Positions 1 through 8,297 of a DNA stretch of 9,947 nt are shown piece by piece. The stretch comes from an uncultured Pseudomonas sp. (GTDB taxonomy: Bacteria; Pseudomonadota; Gammaproteobacteria; Pseudomonadales; Pseudomonadaceae), in contig NZ_CAMPHI010000081.1 in assembly GCF_946885955.1 (NCBI RefSeq), forward strand, positions 1 to 9,947, in the 5' to 3' direction. A model generated the notes under the pieces. The model was not told where the DNA came from and searched no databases. It worked only from the letters and a program-made list of their open reading frames with translations. Position 1 is the stretch's first letter, and every line of letters begins with the position of its first letter. The position numbers and the translations under genes are program-made.

Positions 1-55
<55 letters not shown>

Positions 56-66
56 ATCTCAAGGAC

Positions 67-89
67 GGGGCGCATCTTAAGTGCGCCCC
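67..89. repeat. Perfect 8-bp inverted repeat flanking the tRNA-Ala -10 element
   Basis: Arms GGGGCGCA (67-74) and TGCGCCCC (82-89) are separated by 7 bp. The left arm coincides with the discriminator, the right arm with the end of the promoter spacer, and the -10 hexamer fills most of the loop. As RNA read from gltX it would make an 8-bp GC-rich hairpin, but no U-tract follows (GTCCTTG), so it is not a standard intrinsic terminator. It could be an operator, a weak terminator for gltX, or a by-product of the GC-rich discriminator. Confidence 0.6.
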
Positions 90-102
90 TGGGTACTGTC
101 AA
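67..102 (-). promoter_or_regulatory. Sigma70 promoter of the tRNA-Ala gene or cluster
   Basis: On the minus strand there is a perfect -35 TTGACA (plus-strand 97-102), a 17-bp spacer (80-96) and a -10 TAAGAT (74-79). An AT-rich AAAATTTT block lies just upstream of the -35 and could act as an UP element. The bases after the -10 are GCGCCCC (73 to 67), a GC-rich discriminator of the kind linked to ppGpp/DksA stringent control of stable RNA genes. Initiation is expected near 66-68, giving a leader of about 12 nt before the tRNA 5' end at 55. The elements are read directly; strength and stringent control are inferred. Confidence 0.85.
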
Positions 103-178
103 CAAAATTTTAGTCGGCCGGAAGATTCTTTCTGCTGCCAGAACAACCACTTACCCTCCCCGGCCGGCAACAGGCCGC

Positions 179-1660
179 TCAGCCGATCGTCGCCAACAGT
201 TTTTCCCACTCCTTGTTTTCCTTCTTCGACACGCCGCCGAGCAGCTCGATGGCCTGGCGCAGACGGAAACGGGTGAGGTCCGGTCCGAGGATTTCCATGG
301 CATCGAGCACCGACACCGAACTGGCCTGGCCGGTTATCGCGGCGAACATCAGCGGCATGGCGTCGCGCAGTTTCAGCTCCAGGTGCTCGACCACGGCCTG
401 GATGCAGCCGGTGATTTTGTCCTTTTCCCACTGGCGCAAGGCTTCGAGCTTCCACAGGATCAACTGCATGACCTGGCGCACCTGATCGGGGGAAAGTTTC
501 TTGTGCTCGAACAGCTTGGCATCGGGATTGACGCCACCGGCGAAGAAGAAGCTGGCCAACGGCGCGATCTGGCTGAAGGTCTCGACCCGACCCTGTACAT
601 GAGGCGCGATCTGCATCAGGTAGTTCGAGTTGAATGCCCATTGCTGTGCTTGTGCGGCAAACTCTTCGACGCTCAGCTCGCGCATCCACTGACCATTGAG
701 CCAGGACAGCTTCTCCAGATCGAAGATCGGCCCGCCCAGGGAAACACGGTTGATATCGAAATTCTCGATCATCTCGTCGAGGCTGAACTTCTCGCGCTCG
801 TCGGGCATCGACCAGCCCATGCGGCCGAGGTAGTTGAGCATTGCCTGGGGCAGAAAGCCCATGCGCTCGTAGAAGGTGATCGAGGTCGGGTTCTTACGCT
901 TGGACAGCTTGCTCTTGTCCGGGTTACGCAGCAGCGGCATATAGCACAGCTGCGGCTTCTTCCAGCCGAAGTATTCGTAGAGCAGGATCAGCTTGGGCGC
1001 CGAGGGCAGCCATTCTTCGCCGCGCAGTACGTGGGTGATGCCCATCAGGTGGTCGTCGACCACGTTGGCCAGGAAGTAGGTCGGTAGGCCGTCGGTCTTC
1101 ATCAGCACCTGCATGTCCATGCGATCCCAGGGGATTTCGACCTCGCCGCGGAGCATGTCCGGCACCACGCAGACGCCTTCGCTCGGCACCTTCATGCGCA
1201 CCACGTTGGCTTCGCCGGCAGCCAGACGCTGTTGCACTTCCTCGGCGGCCAGGTGCATGCAGTGGCCGTCGTAGCGCGGGGTCTGTTTCGCTTCCATCTG
1301 TTCGGCGCGCAGTTTGTCCAGGCGTTCGGCACTGCAGAAGCAATGGAAGGCATGGCCCTTTTCCACCAGTTCGGCACTGTACTTCTGGTAGATATGCCCG
1401 CGCTCGCTCTGCCGATAAGGGCCATGCGGGCCACCGACGTCCGGACCTTCGCTCCATTCGATACCCAGCCAGCGCAGGGCGTCATAGATCTGCTGCTCCG
1501 ATTCGCGGGTCGAGCGCAGTTGGTCGGTGTCTTCGATACGCAGAATGAACTCGCCACCGTGCTGACGGGCGAAGCACAGGTTGAACAGAGCGATATAGGC
1601 GGTGCCTACGTGCGGATCGCCGGTGGGCGACGGCGCGATACGGGTACGGACGGTGGTCAT
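179..1660 (-). CDS. gltX: Glutamyl-tRNA synthetase
   Basis: Cytoplasmic class I aminoacyl-tRNA synthetase that charges tRNA-Glu with glutamate, supplying protein synthesis and, through glutamyl-tRNA, tetrapyrrole synthesis. The 493-aa product is the usual length for Pseudomonas GltX. The HIGH signature appears as HVGT at residues 17-20 after PSPTGDP, and the KMSKS signature as KLSKR at 251-255. A zinc-binding pattern like that of E. coli GluRS is complete: C107-x-C109, Y130, C134. The C-terminal part (about 320-493) is the helical anticodon-binding region. The ATG start gives the canonical [15 protein letters not shown]-terminus; only a weak Shine-Dalgarno (GAGA) precedes it. It lies 30 nt downstream of the LysR gene on the same strand, so readthrough is possible, but a promoter of its own is suggested near 1702-1710. 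No strong intrinsic terminator follows it before the tRNA-Ala promoter. Confidence 0.98.
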   Translation of the reverse strand: MTTVRTRIAPSPTGDPHVGTAYIALFNLCFARQHGGEFILRIEDTDQLRSTRESEQQIYDALRWLGIEWSEGPDVGGPHGPYRQSERGHIYQKYSAELVEKGHAFHCFCSAERLDKLRAEQMEAKQTPRYDGHCMHLAAEEVQQRLAAGEANVVRMKVPSEGVCVVPDMLRGEVEIPWDRMDMQVLMKTDGLPTYFLANVVDDHLMGITHVLRGEEWLPSAPKLILLYEYFGWKKPQLCYMPLLRNPDKSKLSKRKNPTSITFYERMGFLPQAMLNYLGRMGWSMPDEREKFSLDEMIENFDINRVSLGGPIFDLEKLSWLNGQWMRELSVEEFAAQAQQWAFNSNYLMQIAPHVQGRVETFSQIAPLASFFFAGGVNPDAKLFEHKKLSPDQVRQVMQLILWKLEALRQWEKDKITGCIQAVVEHLELKLRDAMPLMFAAITGQASSVSVLDAMEILGPDLTRFRLRQAIELLGGVSKKENKEWEKLLATIG

Positions 1661-1690
1661 GGGAATCTCGAAGAATTGGAGCGAAATCGA

Positions 1691-2611
1691 TTAAGGCGCT
1701 GATACTAACAGGCCAGCCGCCGCCGGCTCCAGCCACAGGCCATCCTCAGCTGGCAGACTGGCGATCAGAAAATCGAGGAAGGTTTTTACCTTCATCGCCT
1801 GGAACCGCCGGGAAGGATAGACCGCATACACCTCGCCGACCGGCAAACGCGCAGCGGGCAACAGCTGCACCAGGCGTCCCCGGCGCAGGGCGTCCTGGCA
1901 GATCATGCTCGGCAGCGCGGCAATCCCGGCGCCGGCCAGCACCGCCTCGCGGGCAAAGGTGATGTTATTGCTCGACAGCACCCGCTGACAGGGCACGCTT
2001 TCGCCGAGCAACGGCCAGTGACGCGGCGAGTCGTGGGGCAGCAACACGGCGCGGTGGCCGCTCAGCTCGGCGGCACTGCGCGGCGTCCCTTGTTCCGCGA
2101 GGTAGCCAGGGCTGGCGCACAGCAGCCGTTCGGTCTCCAACAATTTGCGCGCCACCAGGGTGGAATCCTGCGGCTGGCCGACCAGAATCACGATGTCGAC
2201 GCCCTCCTCCAGCGGGTCCACCGGCCGTGAGGTCAGCTCCACTTCGGCGCTGATCTGCGGATACTGGCGCATGAACTCGCCCAGCACCCGCCCGAGAAAC
2301 AACTGGCCGAACTCGATCGGCGCGGTGATCCGCAGCAACCCGGACGGTGCCTGCTGCAGCTGCATGACAGCCTGCTCGGCTTCGGCGAAGTCCAGCATGA
2401 TCTGCCGGCAACGCTCGTAATACTCCTGACCGACCTCGGTCAAACGCAGCTTGCGTGTGGTGCGGTTGAGCAAGCGCACACCGAGCCGCTCCTCCAGCAG
2501 GGCGATACGCCGGCTCACCGTGGACTTCTGCATGGCCAGGTTTTGTGCCGCCAAGGTGAAACTGTGGCACTCGACCACCCGAGTAAAAATCAACGCGTCA
2601 TCCAGGCCCAT
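1691..2611 (-). CDS. LysR-family transcriptional regulator, likely controls the divergent efflux genes
   Basis: DNA-binding regulator of 306 aa, typical of the LysR family. Residues 1-62 form the winged helix-turn-helix (ALIFTRVVECHSFTLAAQNL, then STVSRRIALLEERLGVRLLNRTTRKLRLTEVG). A linker helix follows (about 65-90), then the LysR substrate-binding domain (about 92-295), which contains the inducer pocket; its ligand cannot be read from sequence. The start is the ATG at 2609-2611, with GGAA about 6 nt before it. The open frame continues upstream to 3091, but that part is antisense to the efflux gene and lacks LysR character. The gene diverges from the EmrA-like gene, the standard arrangement for a LysR protein regulating its neighbour and itself. 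In P. aeruginosa the equivalent appears to be PA3135, from memory. Confidence 0.93.
   Translation of the reverse strand: MGLDDALIFTRVVECHSFTLAAQNLAMQKSTVSRRIALLEERLGVRLLNRTTRKLRLTEVGQEYYERCRQIMLDFAEAEQAVMQLQQAPSGLLRITAPIEFGQLFLGRVLGEFMRQYPQISAEVELTSRPVDPLEEGVDIVILVGQPQDSTLVARKLLETERLLCASPGYLAEQGTPRSAAELSGHRAVLLPHDSPRHWPLLGESVPCQRVLSSNNITFAREAVLAGAGIAALPSMICQDALRRGRLVQLLPAARLPVGEVYAVYPSRRFQAMKVKTFLDFLIASLPAEDGLWLEPAAAGLLVSAP
1702..1710 (-). promoter_or_regulatory. Possible extended -10 promoter of gltX
   Basis: On the minus strand TG-T-TAGTAT (plus-strand 1702-1710) fits an extended -10 (TGn followed by a TAnnnT hexamer). Initiation about 7 nt downstream would give a gltX leader of roughly 35 nt. 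The element lies within the last codons of the lysR gene. No good -35 is visible 17 bp upstream, where the sequence is GC-rich, so this is tentative. Confidence 0.35.
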
Positions 2612-2613
2612 GA

Positions 2614-2633
2614 TTGTTCCATATAAGCAACAA
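2614..2633. promoter_or_regulatory. Candidate LysR operator in the divergent lysR/emrA region
   Basis: An inverted repeat TTGTT-N10-AACAA has arms at 2614-2618 and 2629-2633. It includes the T-N11-A spacing typical of LysR-family sites (T2617 to A2629, T2618 to A2630). It begins 3 bp upstream of the lysR ATG and about 100 bp before the EmrA-like ATG, so it could serve autorepression and divergent control. A TAGAAT hexamer on the minus strand (plus-strand 2643-2648) may be the lysR -10; its -35 is poor. Binding is inferred from position and symmetry only. Confidence 0.45.
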
Positions 2634-2716
2634 AGTTTCTGAATTCTACCGACTACAACCAGGAAAGGAACACTGTTAGATTGCCTGGTACTTCTGCCCG
2701 CGCTTCGAGCCCCGCC

Positions 2717-3766
2717 ATGCCCGCCCAATTGCAACGCCGCCTGTTTATCTTTCTGATCGTCGTGGCCCTTATCGCCGCCGCCCTCACCGGCCGCTGGCTG
2801 CTGGTCGGGCGCTTTCTGGAAAGTACCGACAACGCTTACGTACAGGGCGAAATCACCCGCCTGTCCAGCCAACTCGGGGCGCGCATCGAAAAGGTTCTGG
2901 TACAGGACAACCAGCATGTCGCCCAGGGCGATCTGCTCGTGGTACTGGAAAGCGCCGACTTCGAGCTGGCCAAACAGCGCGCGCAAGCCTCCCTGACCAT
3001 CCATCAGGCTGAGTTGGCCCAAGCCCAGAGCACGTTGCAACAACAGGCGAGCCTGATTGCCGCCAGCCAGGCGGATGTCGCCGCTAGCCAAGCCACCCTG
3101 GGGCGTACACAGATCGACCTGAACCGCGCCCAGGCGCTACGCAAGCCGGGCTACGTCTCCGAGGAGCGCGTCACCACGCTGGCCGCCGATAGCCGGGTGG
3201 CGCGCTCGCAGGTGACCAAGGCACAAGCGGATCTGCAGGCGCAGCGCCAGCAGATCAACACCCTCGAAGCGGAAATCAAGCGTCTCGAAGCGCAGATCGT
3301 CAGTGCCCGCGCCGACCTGGCCCAGGCGGAACTGAACCTGAGCCGCACCGAAATCCGCGCCCCGATAAGCGGCGTGATCGGCCAGCGCGCTGCGCGCAAT
3401 GGTCAGGTTGTGCAGCCAGGCGCCTACCTGCTGTCGCTGGTGCCGGACCAGGACATCTGGGTGCAGGCCAACTTCAAGGAAACCCAGATTGGCCACATGC
3501 GGCCCGGGCAAAGTGCCGAACTGATCTTCGACAGCTTCCCCGATACGCCGATCGAGGCGCGGGTAGATAGCCTGTTCGCCGCCTCGGGCGCGCAGTTCAG
3601 CCTATTGCCGCCGGACAACGCCACCGGCAACTTCACCAAGGTGGTGCAGCGCATTCCGGTCAAGTTGACGTTCGCCGCGGATAACCCGCTGAAGGGCCTG
3701 ATCCGCCCCGGCATGTCGGTCGAGGTCAAAGTCGACATCAGCGCCGGCGCGCAACATGGCGGGTGA
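2717..3766 (+). CDS. EmrA/HlyD-type periplasmic adaptor (membrane fusion protein) of a drug efflux pump
   Basis: Periplasmic adaptor, anchored in the inner membrane, that would link the following MFS pump to an outer-membrane channel. From the ATG at 2717 it is 349 aa: cytoplasmic MPAQLQRR, one membrane helix (about 9-29), then STDNAYVQGEI and the first biotinyl-lipoyl half (about 37-84), a long alpha-hairpin coiled coil rich in Ala, Gln and Glu (about 85-207), the second lipoyl half (RTEIRAPISGVIGQ, about 210-243) and the beta-barrel domain (VQANFKETQIGHMRPGQ onward). This is the EmrA/HlyD_D23 architecture. The start is uncertain: an in-frame TTG at 2681 has a better Shine-Dalgarno (AGGAAAGGA at 2661-2669) and would add 12 residues, while the ATG gives the usual short basic N-terminus but has no clear ribosome site. 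The gene overlaps the MFS gene by 11 nt, indicating translational coupling. Substrate unknown. Confidence 0.9.
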   Translation: MPAQLQRRLFIFLIVVALIAAALTGRWLLVGRFLESTDNAYVQGEITRLSSQLGARIEKVLVQDNQHVAQGDLLVVLESADFELAKQRAQASLTIHQAELAQAQSTLQQQASLIAASQADVAASQATLGRTQIDLNRAQALRKPGYVSEERVTTLAADSRVARSQVTKAQADLQAQRQQINTLEAEIKRLEAQIVSARADLAQAELNLSRTEIRAPISGVIGQRAARNGQVVQPGAYLLSLVPDQDIWVQANFKETQIGHMRPGQSAELIFDSFPDTPIEARVDSLFAASGAQFSLLPPDNATGNFTKVVQRIPVKLTFAADNPLKGLIRPGMSVEVKVDISAGAQHGG

Positions 3767-5309
3767 TGCACTGATCCGCCCGACCGGCGAACCCAGCCGG
3801 CGCGACTGGATCGCGGTGATGAGCGCGCTGCTCGGCGCCTTCATGGCCGTGCTGGATATTCAGATCACCAACGCCTCGCTGAAGGACATCCAGGGTTCGC
3901 TGTCGGCCACCCTGGAGGAAGGCTCATGGATTTCCACCGCCTATCTGGTCGCCGAAATCATCATGATCCCAATGACCGCCTGGCTGGTGCAGCTGCTCTC
4001 GGCGCGTCGCCTGGCGACCTGGGTGTCGATCGGCTTTCTCGCCTCGTCGCTGCTCTGCTCGATGGCCTGGAGCCTGGAGAGCATGATCGCCTTCCGCGCC
4101 CTGCAGGGTTTCACCGGCGGCGCGCTGATCCCCCTGGCGTTCACCCTGATTCTGATCAAGCTGCCGGAGCATCACCGCGCCAAGGGCATGGCGATGTTCG
4201 CCATCACCGCCACCTTCGCCCCCTCGATCGGCCCGACCCTCGGCGGCTGGCTGACCGAGAACTTCGGCTGGGAATACATCTTCTACATCAATGTGCCACC
4301 CGGCCTGCTGATGATTGCCGGCCTGCTCTACGGGCTGGAAAAGAAAGCCCCGCACTGGGAGTTGCTGAAAAGCAGCGATTACGCCGGCATCCTCACCCTG
4401 GGCACCGGGCTTGGCTGCCTGCAGGTGTTTCTCGAGGAAGGTCACCGCAAAGGCTGGCTCGAATCCAATCTGATCAGCGGACTGGGCAGCATCGCCGCGA
4501 TCAGTCTGGTGCTGTTCGTCATCCTGCAGCTGTCGCGACCCAACCCATTGATCAACCTGGGCGTGCTGCGCGAGCGCAACTTCGGCCTGTCGAGCATTTC
4601 CAGCGTCGGCCTCGGCATGGGCCTTTACGGATCGATCTATGTGCTGCCGCTGTACCTGGCGCAGATCCAGGGCTACAACGCCCTGCAGATCGGCGAGGTG
4701 ATCATGTGGATGGGCATTCCGCAGCTGTTTTTGATTCCCCTGGTGCCGATGCTGATGAAAGTCATCGCGCCGAAGCTGCTGTGCGCCCTGGGTTTTGGCC
4801 TGTTCGGCCTGGCCAGCTTCGCCTCGGGGGTGCTCAACCCGGACTTCGCCGGTGAACAGTTCAACCATATTCAGCTGATCCGCGCACTCGGCCAGCCGCT
4901 GGTGATGGTGACCATCTCGCTAATCGCTACTGTCTATGTGCAGCCGCAGGATGCCGGCTCGGCCTCCAGCCTGTTCAACATCCTGCGCAACCTCGGTGGC
5001 GCCATCGGCATCGCCTTGCTCGCGACGCTGCTCGACAGCCGCGCGAAAGTCTATTTCGACTATCTGCGCGAATCGCTGGTGCCGAGCAATCCCCAGGTCG
5101 CCGAACGCCTGGCCCAGCTCACCGATACGCTCGGCAGCGAGCAGGCCGCGCTGGCCAAACTCAGCGCAATCACTCACCAGCAGGCGACGATCATGGCCTA
5201 TAACGACGCCTTCCATTGCATCGGCATCGCACTTGCCGTCAGCATGATCGCCGTGTTGTTGACGCGCAGCCTGCCAGCCAACGCCAGCGGAAGCGCGGCG
5301 GCCCACTAA
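3756..5309 (+). CDS. EmrB/QacA-type MFS drug:proton antiporter (DHA2, 14 helices)
   Basis: Inner-membrane proton-driven exporter of 517 aa, the length expected for the 14-helix DHA2 group. Helix 1 carries the DHA2-type acidic residue in AVLDIQITNAS (D34). R114 in the FRALQGFTGGALIPLA segment matches the conserved motif B arginine. The antiporter motif C is present as TFAPSIGPTLGGWL (153-166), followed by the typical WEYIFYINVPPGLL. A soluble stretch at about 430-485, between the last helices, matches the periplasmic loop of EmrB proteins. The start overlaps the adaptor stop by 11 nt, so the two form one operon and probably one EmrAB-like complex. No TolC/OprM-type gene is present, so the outer-membrane channel must come from elsewhere. 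The LysR regulator on the other side probably controls it. The equivalent in P. aeruginosa appears to be PA3137, from memory. Confidence 0.93.
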   Translation: MAGDALIRPTGEPSRRDWIAVMSALLGAFMAVLDIQITNASLKDIQGSLSATLEEGSWISTAYLVAEIIMIPMTAWLVQLLSARRLATWVSIGFLASSLLCSMAWSLESMIAFRALQGFTGGALIPLAFTLILIKLPEHHRAKGMAMFAITATFAPSIGPTLGGWLTENFGWEYIFYINVPPGLLMIAGLLYGLEKKAPHWELLKSSDYAGILTLGTGLGCLQVFLEEGHRKGWLESNLISGLGSIAAISLVLFVILQLSRPNPLINLGVLRERNFGLSSISSVGLGMGLYGSIYVLPLYLAQIQGYNALQIGEVIMWMGIPQLFLIPLVPMLMKVIAPKLLCALGFGLFGLASFASGVLNPDFAGEQFNHIQLIRALGQPLVMVTISLIATVYVQPQDAGSASSLFNILRNLGGAIGIALLATLLDSRAKVYFDYLRESLVPSNPQVAERLAQLTDTLGSEQAALAKLSAITHQQATIMAYNDAFHCIGIALAVSMIAVLLTRSLPANASGSAAAH

Positions 5310-5319
5310 ATCAGCCAAG

Positions 5320-5346
5320 GCGCCGCCAGCCGGCGCATTTATTCTT
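5320..5346 (+). terminator. Short rho-independent terminator after the efflux operon
   Basis: GCGCCG (5320-5325), loop CCAGC, CGGCGC (5331-5336) form a 6-bp all-GC stem, followed by ATTTATTCTT, a moderately U-rich tail. It starts 11 nt after the MFS stop codon and ends just before the EamA gene. The stem is short and the tail is interrupted by A and C, so termination may be partial. Confidence 0.55.
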
Positions 5347-5357
5347 CCGGGCCCCAC

Positions 5358-6257
5358 ATGCCAAGCCGTTCCTTACCTTCGCACAGCCTGCTGCTGATCG
5401 CTGCATTCGCGACCATCTACATCGGCTGGGGCACTACCTACCTGGCCAATCACTTTCTCCTGCGTGAACTGCCGCCGTTCGTTATCGGCAGCCTGCGTTT
5501 TTTCAGCGCCGGCCTGCTGGCCTTGGCCTGGGTGGTCGCTAGCGGCCAGTTGCGCATCCAGCGCAGCGACTGGACCGGCGTGCTGATCGGCGGCCTGGCG
5601 CTGATCGCCGTGGGCCAGGGCGCGCTGATTTATGCCAACCAGTTTCTACCCACCGGCCTGGTGGCAATGCTCTATACCAGCCTGCCACTGTGGAGCGTGA
5701 CCCTGGAGTGGCTGCTCGGCGAACGACCGCAACTCTGGGTACTCTGTGGTCTGGCGATAGCCAGTGCCGGCATCGTCCTGCTGATGAACAACGGCCTGGG
5801 TAGCTCGGCCTCGCCAGCGCAATGGTTCGCCGGCGGTCTAGTGGTCGCGGCGACGCTGTGCTGGGCGGTCGGCGCCTGGCTGCTCAGGCAGCGTCCGGCG
5901 TTTCGCTCCAGCTGGATGGGCCTGAGCCTGCAGATGCTGACCGGCGCGGTGCTGCTGGCGCTGTTCGGCCTGGTACATGGCGACTGGCTGCATTTCGACC
6001 CAGCAGCCCTCAGCGGCAACGCCTGGATGTGGCTGGCTTATCTGGCGCTGCCGGTCAGCCTCGGCGTGTACCCGGCGTATTTCTGGCTGCTGCGCGAAGT
6101 GCGGCCGAGCCTGGTCGCCACCTTCGCCTTCGTCAATCCGGTGGTAGCGCTGCTGCTGGGCTACCTACTGCTGGGCGAACAACTGGGGCCGCTGGCCATG
6201 CTCGCCTGCGGCGTCACCCTGGGTGGCGTGCTGCTAATCATCTTCGGGCGCCGTTAA
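5358..6257 (+). CDS. EamA/DMT-superfamily transporter (YedA/RhaT-like metabolite exporter)
   Basis: Inner-membrane protein of 299 aa made of two EamA repeats of five helices each (about 12-143 and 155-297), the standard drug/metabolite transporter layout. Family traits visible: a helix 1 with IYIGWGTTYLA, RFFSAGLLAL in helix 2, and the end-of-repeat pattern of a helix followed by LLGE in both halves (WLLGERPQ at 118-125, LLLGEQLG at 270-277). Members export amino acids, nucleosides or other small metabolites; the substrate cannot be inferred here. The ATG at 5358 gives a normal N-terminus, but no Shine-Dalgarno precedes it, and only 21 nt separate it from the terminator stem upstream. It converges on uvrB with 6 nt between stop codons. 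As I recall, this gene is not between the MFS gene and uvrB in P. aeruginosa PAO1, so it may be a lineage-specific insertion. Confidence 0.92.
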   Translation: MPSRSLPSHSLLLIAAFATIYIGWGTTYLANHFLLRELPPFVIGSLRFFSAGLLALAWVVASGQLRIQRSDWTGVLIGGLALIAVGQGALIYANQFLPTGLVAMLYTSLPLWSVTLEWLLGERPQLWVLCGLAIASAGIVLLMNNGLGSSASPAQWFAGGLVVAATLCWAVGAWLLRQRPAFRSSWMGLSLQMLTGAVLLALFGLVHGDWLHFDPAALSGNAWMWLAYLALPVSLGVYPAYFWLLREVRPSLVATFAFVNPVVALLLGYLLLGEQLGPLAMLACGVTLGGVLLIIFGRR

Positions 6258-6263
6258 GCGCCA

Positions 6264-8279
6264 TCAGACCTGCAGCAAGCGCTCGCGCAGCTTCTGGATT
6301 TCGTCGCGCAGCTGCGCCGCGGCCTCGAACTCCAGATCGCGGGCCAGTTGGTACATCTTTTCCTCGAGCTGGCGGATGCGCTTGGTGATCTCGCTCGGCG
6401 AACGCAGTTCGTTCTCGTAGCGCGCGCTTTCCTCCGCGGCCTGGGCCATGCCCTTGCGCTTCTTGCTGCGCGAACCGGGCACATGGGCGCCTTCGAGGAT
6501 GTCTTTGACGTCCTTGAACACGCCTTTCGGGGTGATGCCGTTGGCTTCGTTGAAGGCGATCTGCTTGTTGCGCCGCCGCTCGGTTTCGCCGATGGCCCGC
6601 TCCATCGAGCCGGTCATGCGATCGGCATAGAGGATCGCCCGGCCGTTGAGGTTACGCGCGGCGCGGCCGATGGTCTGGATCAGCGAGCGCTCGGAGCGCA
6701 GGAAGCCTTCCTTGTCCGCATCGAGAATCGCCACCAGCGACACTTCCGGCATGTCCAGGCCTTCGCGCAGCAGGTTGATCCCGACCAACACATCGAAGGC
6801 GCCGATCCGCAGATCGCGGATGATCTCGACCCGCTCCACGGTGTCGATATCCGAGTGCAGGTAGCGCACCTTGACCCCGTGATCGGCCAGGTAGTCGGTG
6901 AGGTCCTCGGCCATGCGCTTGGTCAGCGTGGTGACCAGCACCCGCTCCTCGATGGCCACACGCTTGTGAATCTCCGAGAGCAGGTCGTCGACCTGGGTCA
7001 GCGCCGGCCGTATCTCGACCTGCGGGTCGACCAGGCCGGTGGGCCGCACCACCTGTTCGACCACGCGCCCGGCATGCTCGGCCTCATAGTTGCCCGGAGT
7101 GGCCGAAACGAAGATGGTCTGCGGGCTGGCCGCCTCCCATTCCTCGAAACGCATCGGCCGGTTGTCCAGCGCGGAAGGCAGGCGGAAGCCGTATTCGACC
7201 AGGGTTTCCTTGCGTGAACGGTCGCCCTTGTACATGGCGCCGACCTGCGGCACCGAGACATGGGACTCGTCGATCACCAGCAGCGCCTGATCCGGCAGGT
7301 AGTCGTACAGCGTCGGCGGTGGCTCGCCCGGCCCGCGCCCGGAAAGATAGCGCGAGTAGTTTTCGATGCCGTTGCAGTAACCCAGCTCGAGAATCATCTC
7401 CAGGTCGAAACGGGTGCGCTGCTCCAGGCGCTGCGCCTCGACCAGCTTGTTGGTGCTGCGCAGGTATTCCAGACGCTCGGCCAGCTCCACCTTGATCTTG
7501 TCCACCGCCTCCAGCAGCACCTCGCGCGGGGTGACGTAGTGGCTCTTGGGGTAGAAGGTGAAGCGCGGCAGCTTGCGGATCACCTCGCCGGTCAAGGGGT
7601 CGAAGGCCGCCAGGCTTTCCACTTCGTCGTCGAACAGCTCGATACGGATGGCTTCCAGGTCCGATTCCGCCGGGAAGATATCGACCACATCGCCGCGCAC
7701 GCGGAACGTGGCGCGGGCGAAGTCCATGTCGTTACGGGTGTATTGCAAGTCGGCGAGACGGCGCAGCAGCGCGCGCTGATCCATTTTGTCGCCGCGATCG
7801 ACGTGCAACACCATTTTCAGATAGGACTCGGGGCTACCCAAACCGTAGATGCAGGAAACCGTGGTGACGATAATCGCATCCGGCCGCTCCAGCAGCGCCT
7901 TGGTCGCCGACAGACGCATCTGCTCGATATGGTCGTTGATCGAAGCGTCCTTCTCGATAAAGGTATCGGACGACGGCACATAGGCTTCTGGCTGGTAGTA
8001 GTCGTAATAGGAAACGAAATACTCCACCGCGTTGTTCGGGAAGAAGCTCTTGAACTCGCCGTACAGCTGCGCCGCCAGGGTTTTGTTCGGCGCCAGCACC
8101 AGCGTCGGCCGCTGGATCTGCGCAATCACGTTGGCGATGCTGAAGGTCTTGCCGGAGCCAGTCACCCCGAGCAGGGTCTGGTGCGACAAGCCCGCCTCCA
8201 GTCCTTCGACCATCTGCCTGATCGCTTCCGGCTGATCGCCGGCGGGCTGAAAGCGCGTGACCAATTGAAACTCGGACAT
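6264..8279 (-). CDS. uvrB: UvrABC excision repair system protein B
   Basis: Central damage-verification subunit of nucleotide excision repair: loaded by UvrA, it opens the DNA at the lesion and recruits UvrC, after which UvrD removes the oligonucleotide. The 671-aa product is the family length. Visible in order: Walker A GVTGSGKT (38-45), motif Ia [12 protein letters not shown] (62-73), the damage-probing beta-hairpin [12 protein letters not shown] (91-102), DEAD-box-like DESH (337-340), SATPGNYE (392-399), helicase motif V region ([14 protein letters not shown], 500-513), motif [10 protein letters not shown] (535-542) and the C-terminal UVR motif that binds UvrC (about 631-666). The ATG at 8277-8279 has AGAGG a few bases upstream. 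No CTG-N10-CAG LexA box occurs in the 229 bp before it, so SOS control is not supported. It stands alone, converging with the EamA gene. Confidence 0.99.
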   Translation of the reverse strand: MSEFQLVTRFQPAGDQPEAIRQMVEGLEAGLSHQTLLGVTGSGKTFSIANVIAQIQRPTLVLAPNKTLAAQLYGEFKSFFPNNAVEYFVSYYDYYQPEAYVPSSDTFIEKDASINDHIEQMRLSATKALLERPDAIIVTTVSCIYGLGSPESYLKMVLHVDRGDKMDQRALLRRLADLQYTRNDMDFARATFRVRGDVVDIFPAESDLEAIRIELFDDEVESLAAFDPLTGEVIRKLPRFTFYPKSHYVTPREVLLEAVDKIKVELAERLEYLRSTNKLVEAQRLEQRTRFDLEMILELGYCNGIENYSRYLSGRGPGEPPPTLYDYLPDQALLVIDESHVSVPQVGAMYKGDRSRKETLVEYGFRLPSALDNRPMRFEEWEAASPQTIFVSATPGNYEAEHAGRVVEQVVRPTGLVDPQVEIRPALTQVDDLLSEIHKRVAIEERVLVTTLTKRMAEDLTDYLADHGVKVRYLHSDIDTVERVEIIRDLRIGAFDVLVGINLLREGLDMPEVSLVAILDADKEGFLRSERSLIQTIGRAARNLNGRAILYADRMTGSMERAIGETERRRNKQIAFNEANGITPKGVFKDVKDILEGAHVPGSRSKKRKGMAQAAEESARYENELRSPSEITKRIRQLEEKMYQLARDLEFEAAAQLRDEIQKLRERLLQV

Positions 8280-8297
8280 GACTAACCTCTAAGCAGC

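Noticed and set aside
116..165. A hairpin (GGCCGGAA at 116-123 with CCCCGGCC at 158-165) as the gltX terminator
   Set aside because: The loop is 34 nt, two pairs are G-U, and the following AAAATTTT is better explained as the upstream element of the tRNA-Ala promoter.
2612..3091. An upstream extension of the LysR open frame on the minus strand (to 466 aa)
   Set aside because: It is antisense to the EmrA-like gene, shows no domain, and the helix-turn-helix begins exactly at the ATG at 2611.
3924..4868. Long open frames on both strands (314 aa minus, 309 aa plus) inside the MFS gene
   Set aside because: They are low-complexity Arg/Ala/Gln/His-rich translations typical of out-of-frame GC-rich coding sequence; the overlapping frame has full family motifs.
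7260..8285. A 341-aa plus-strand open frame opposite uvrB
   Set aside because: It is antisense to clearly conserved uvrB motifs and its translation resembles no family; GC-rich codon bias removes stops from this frame.
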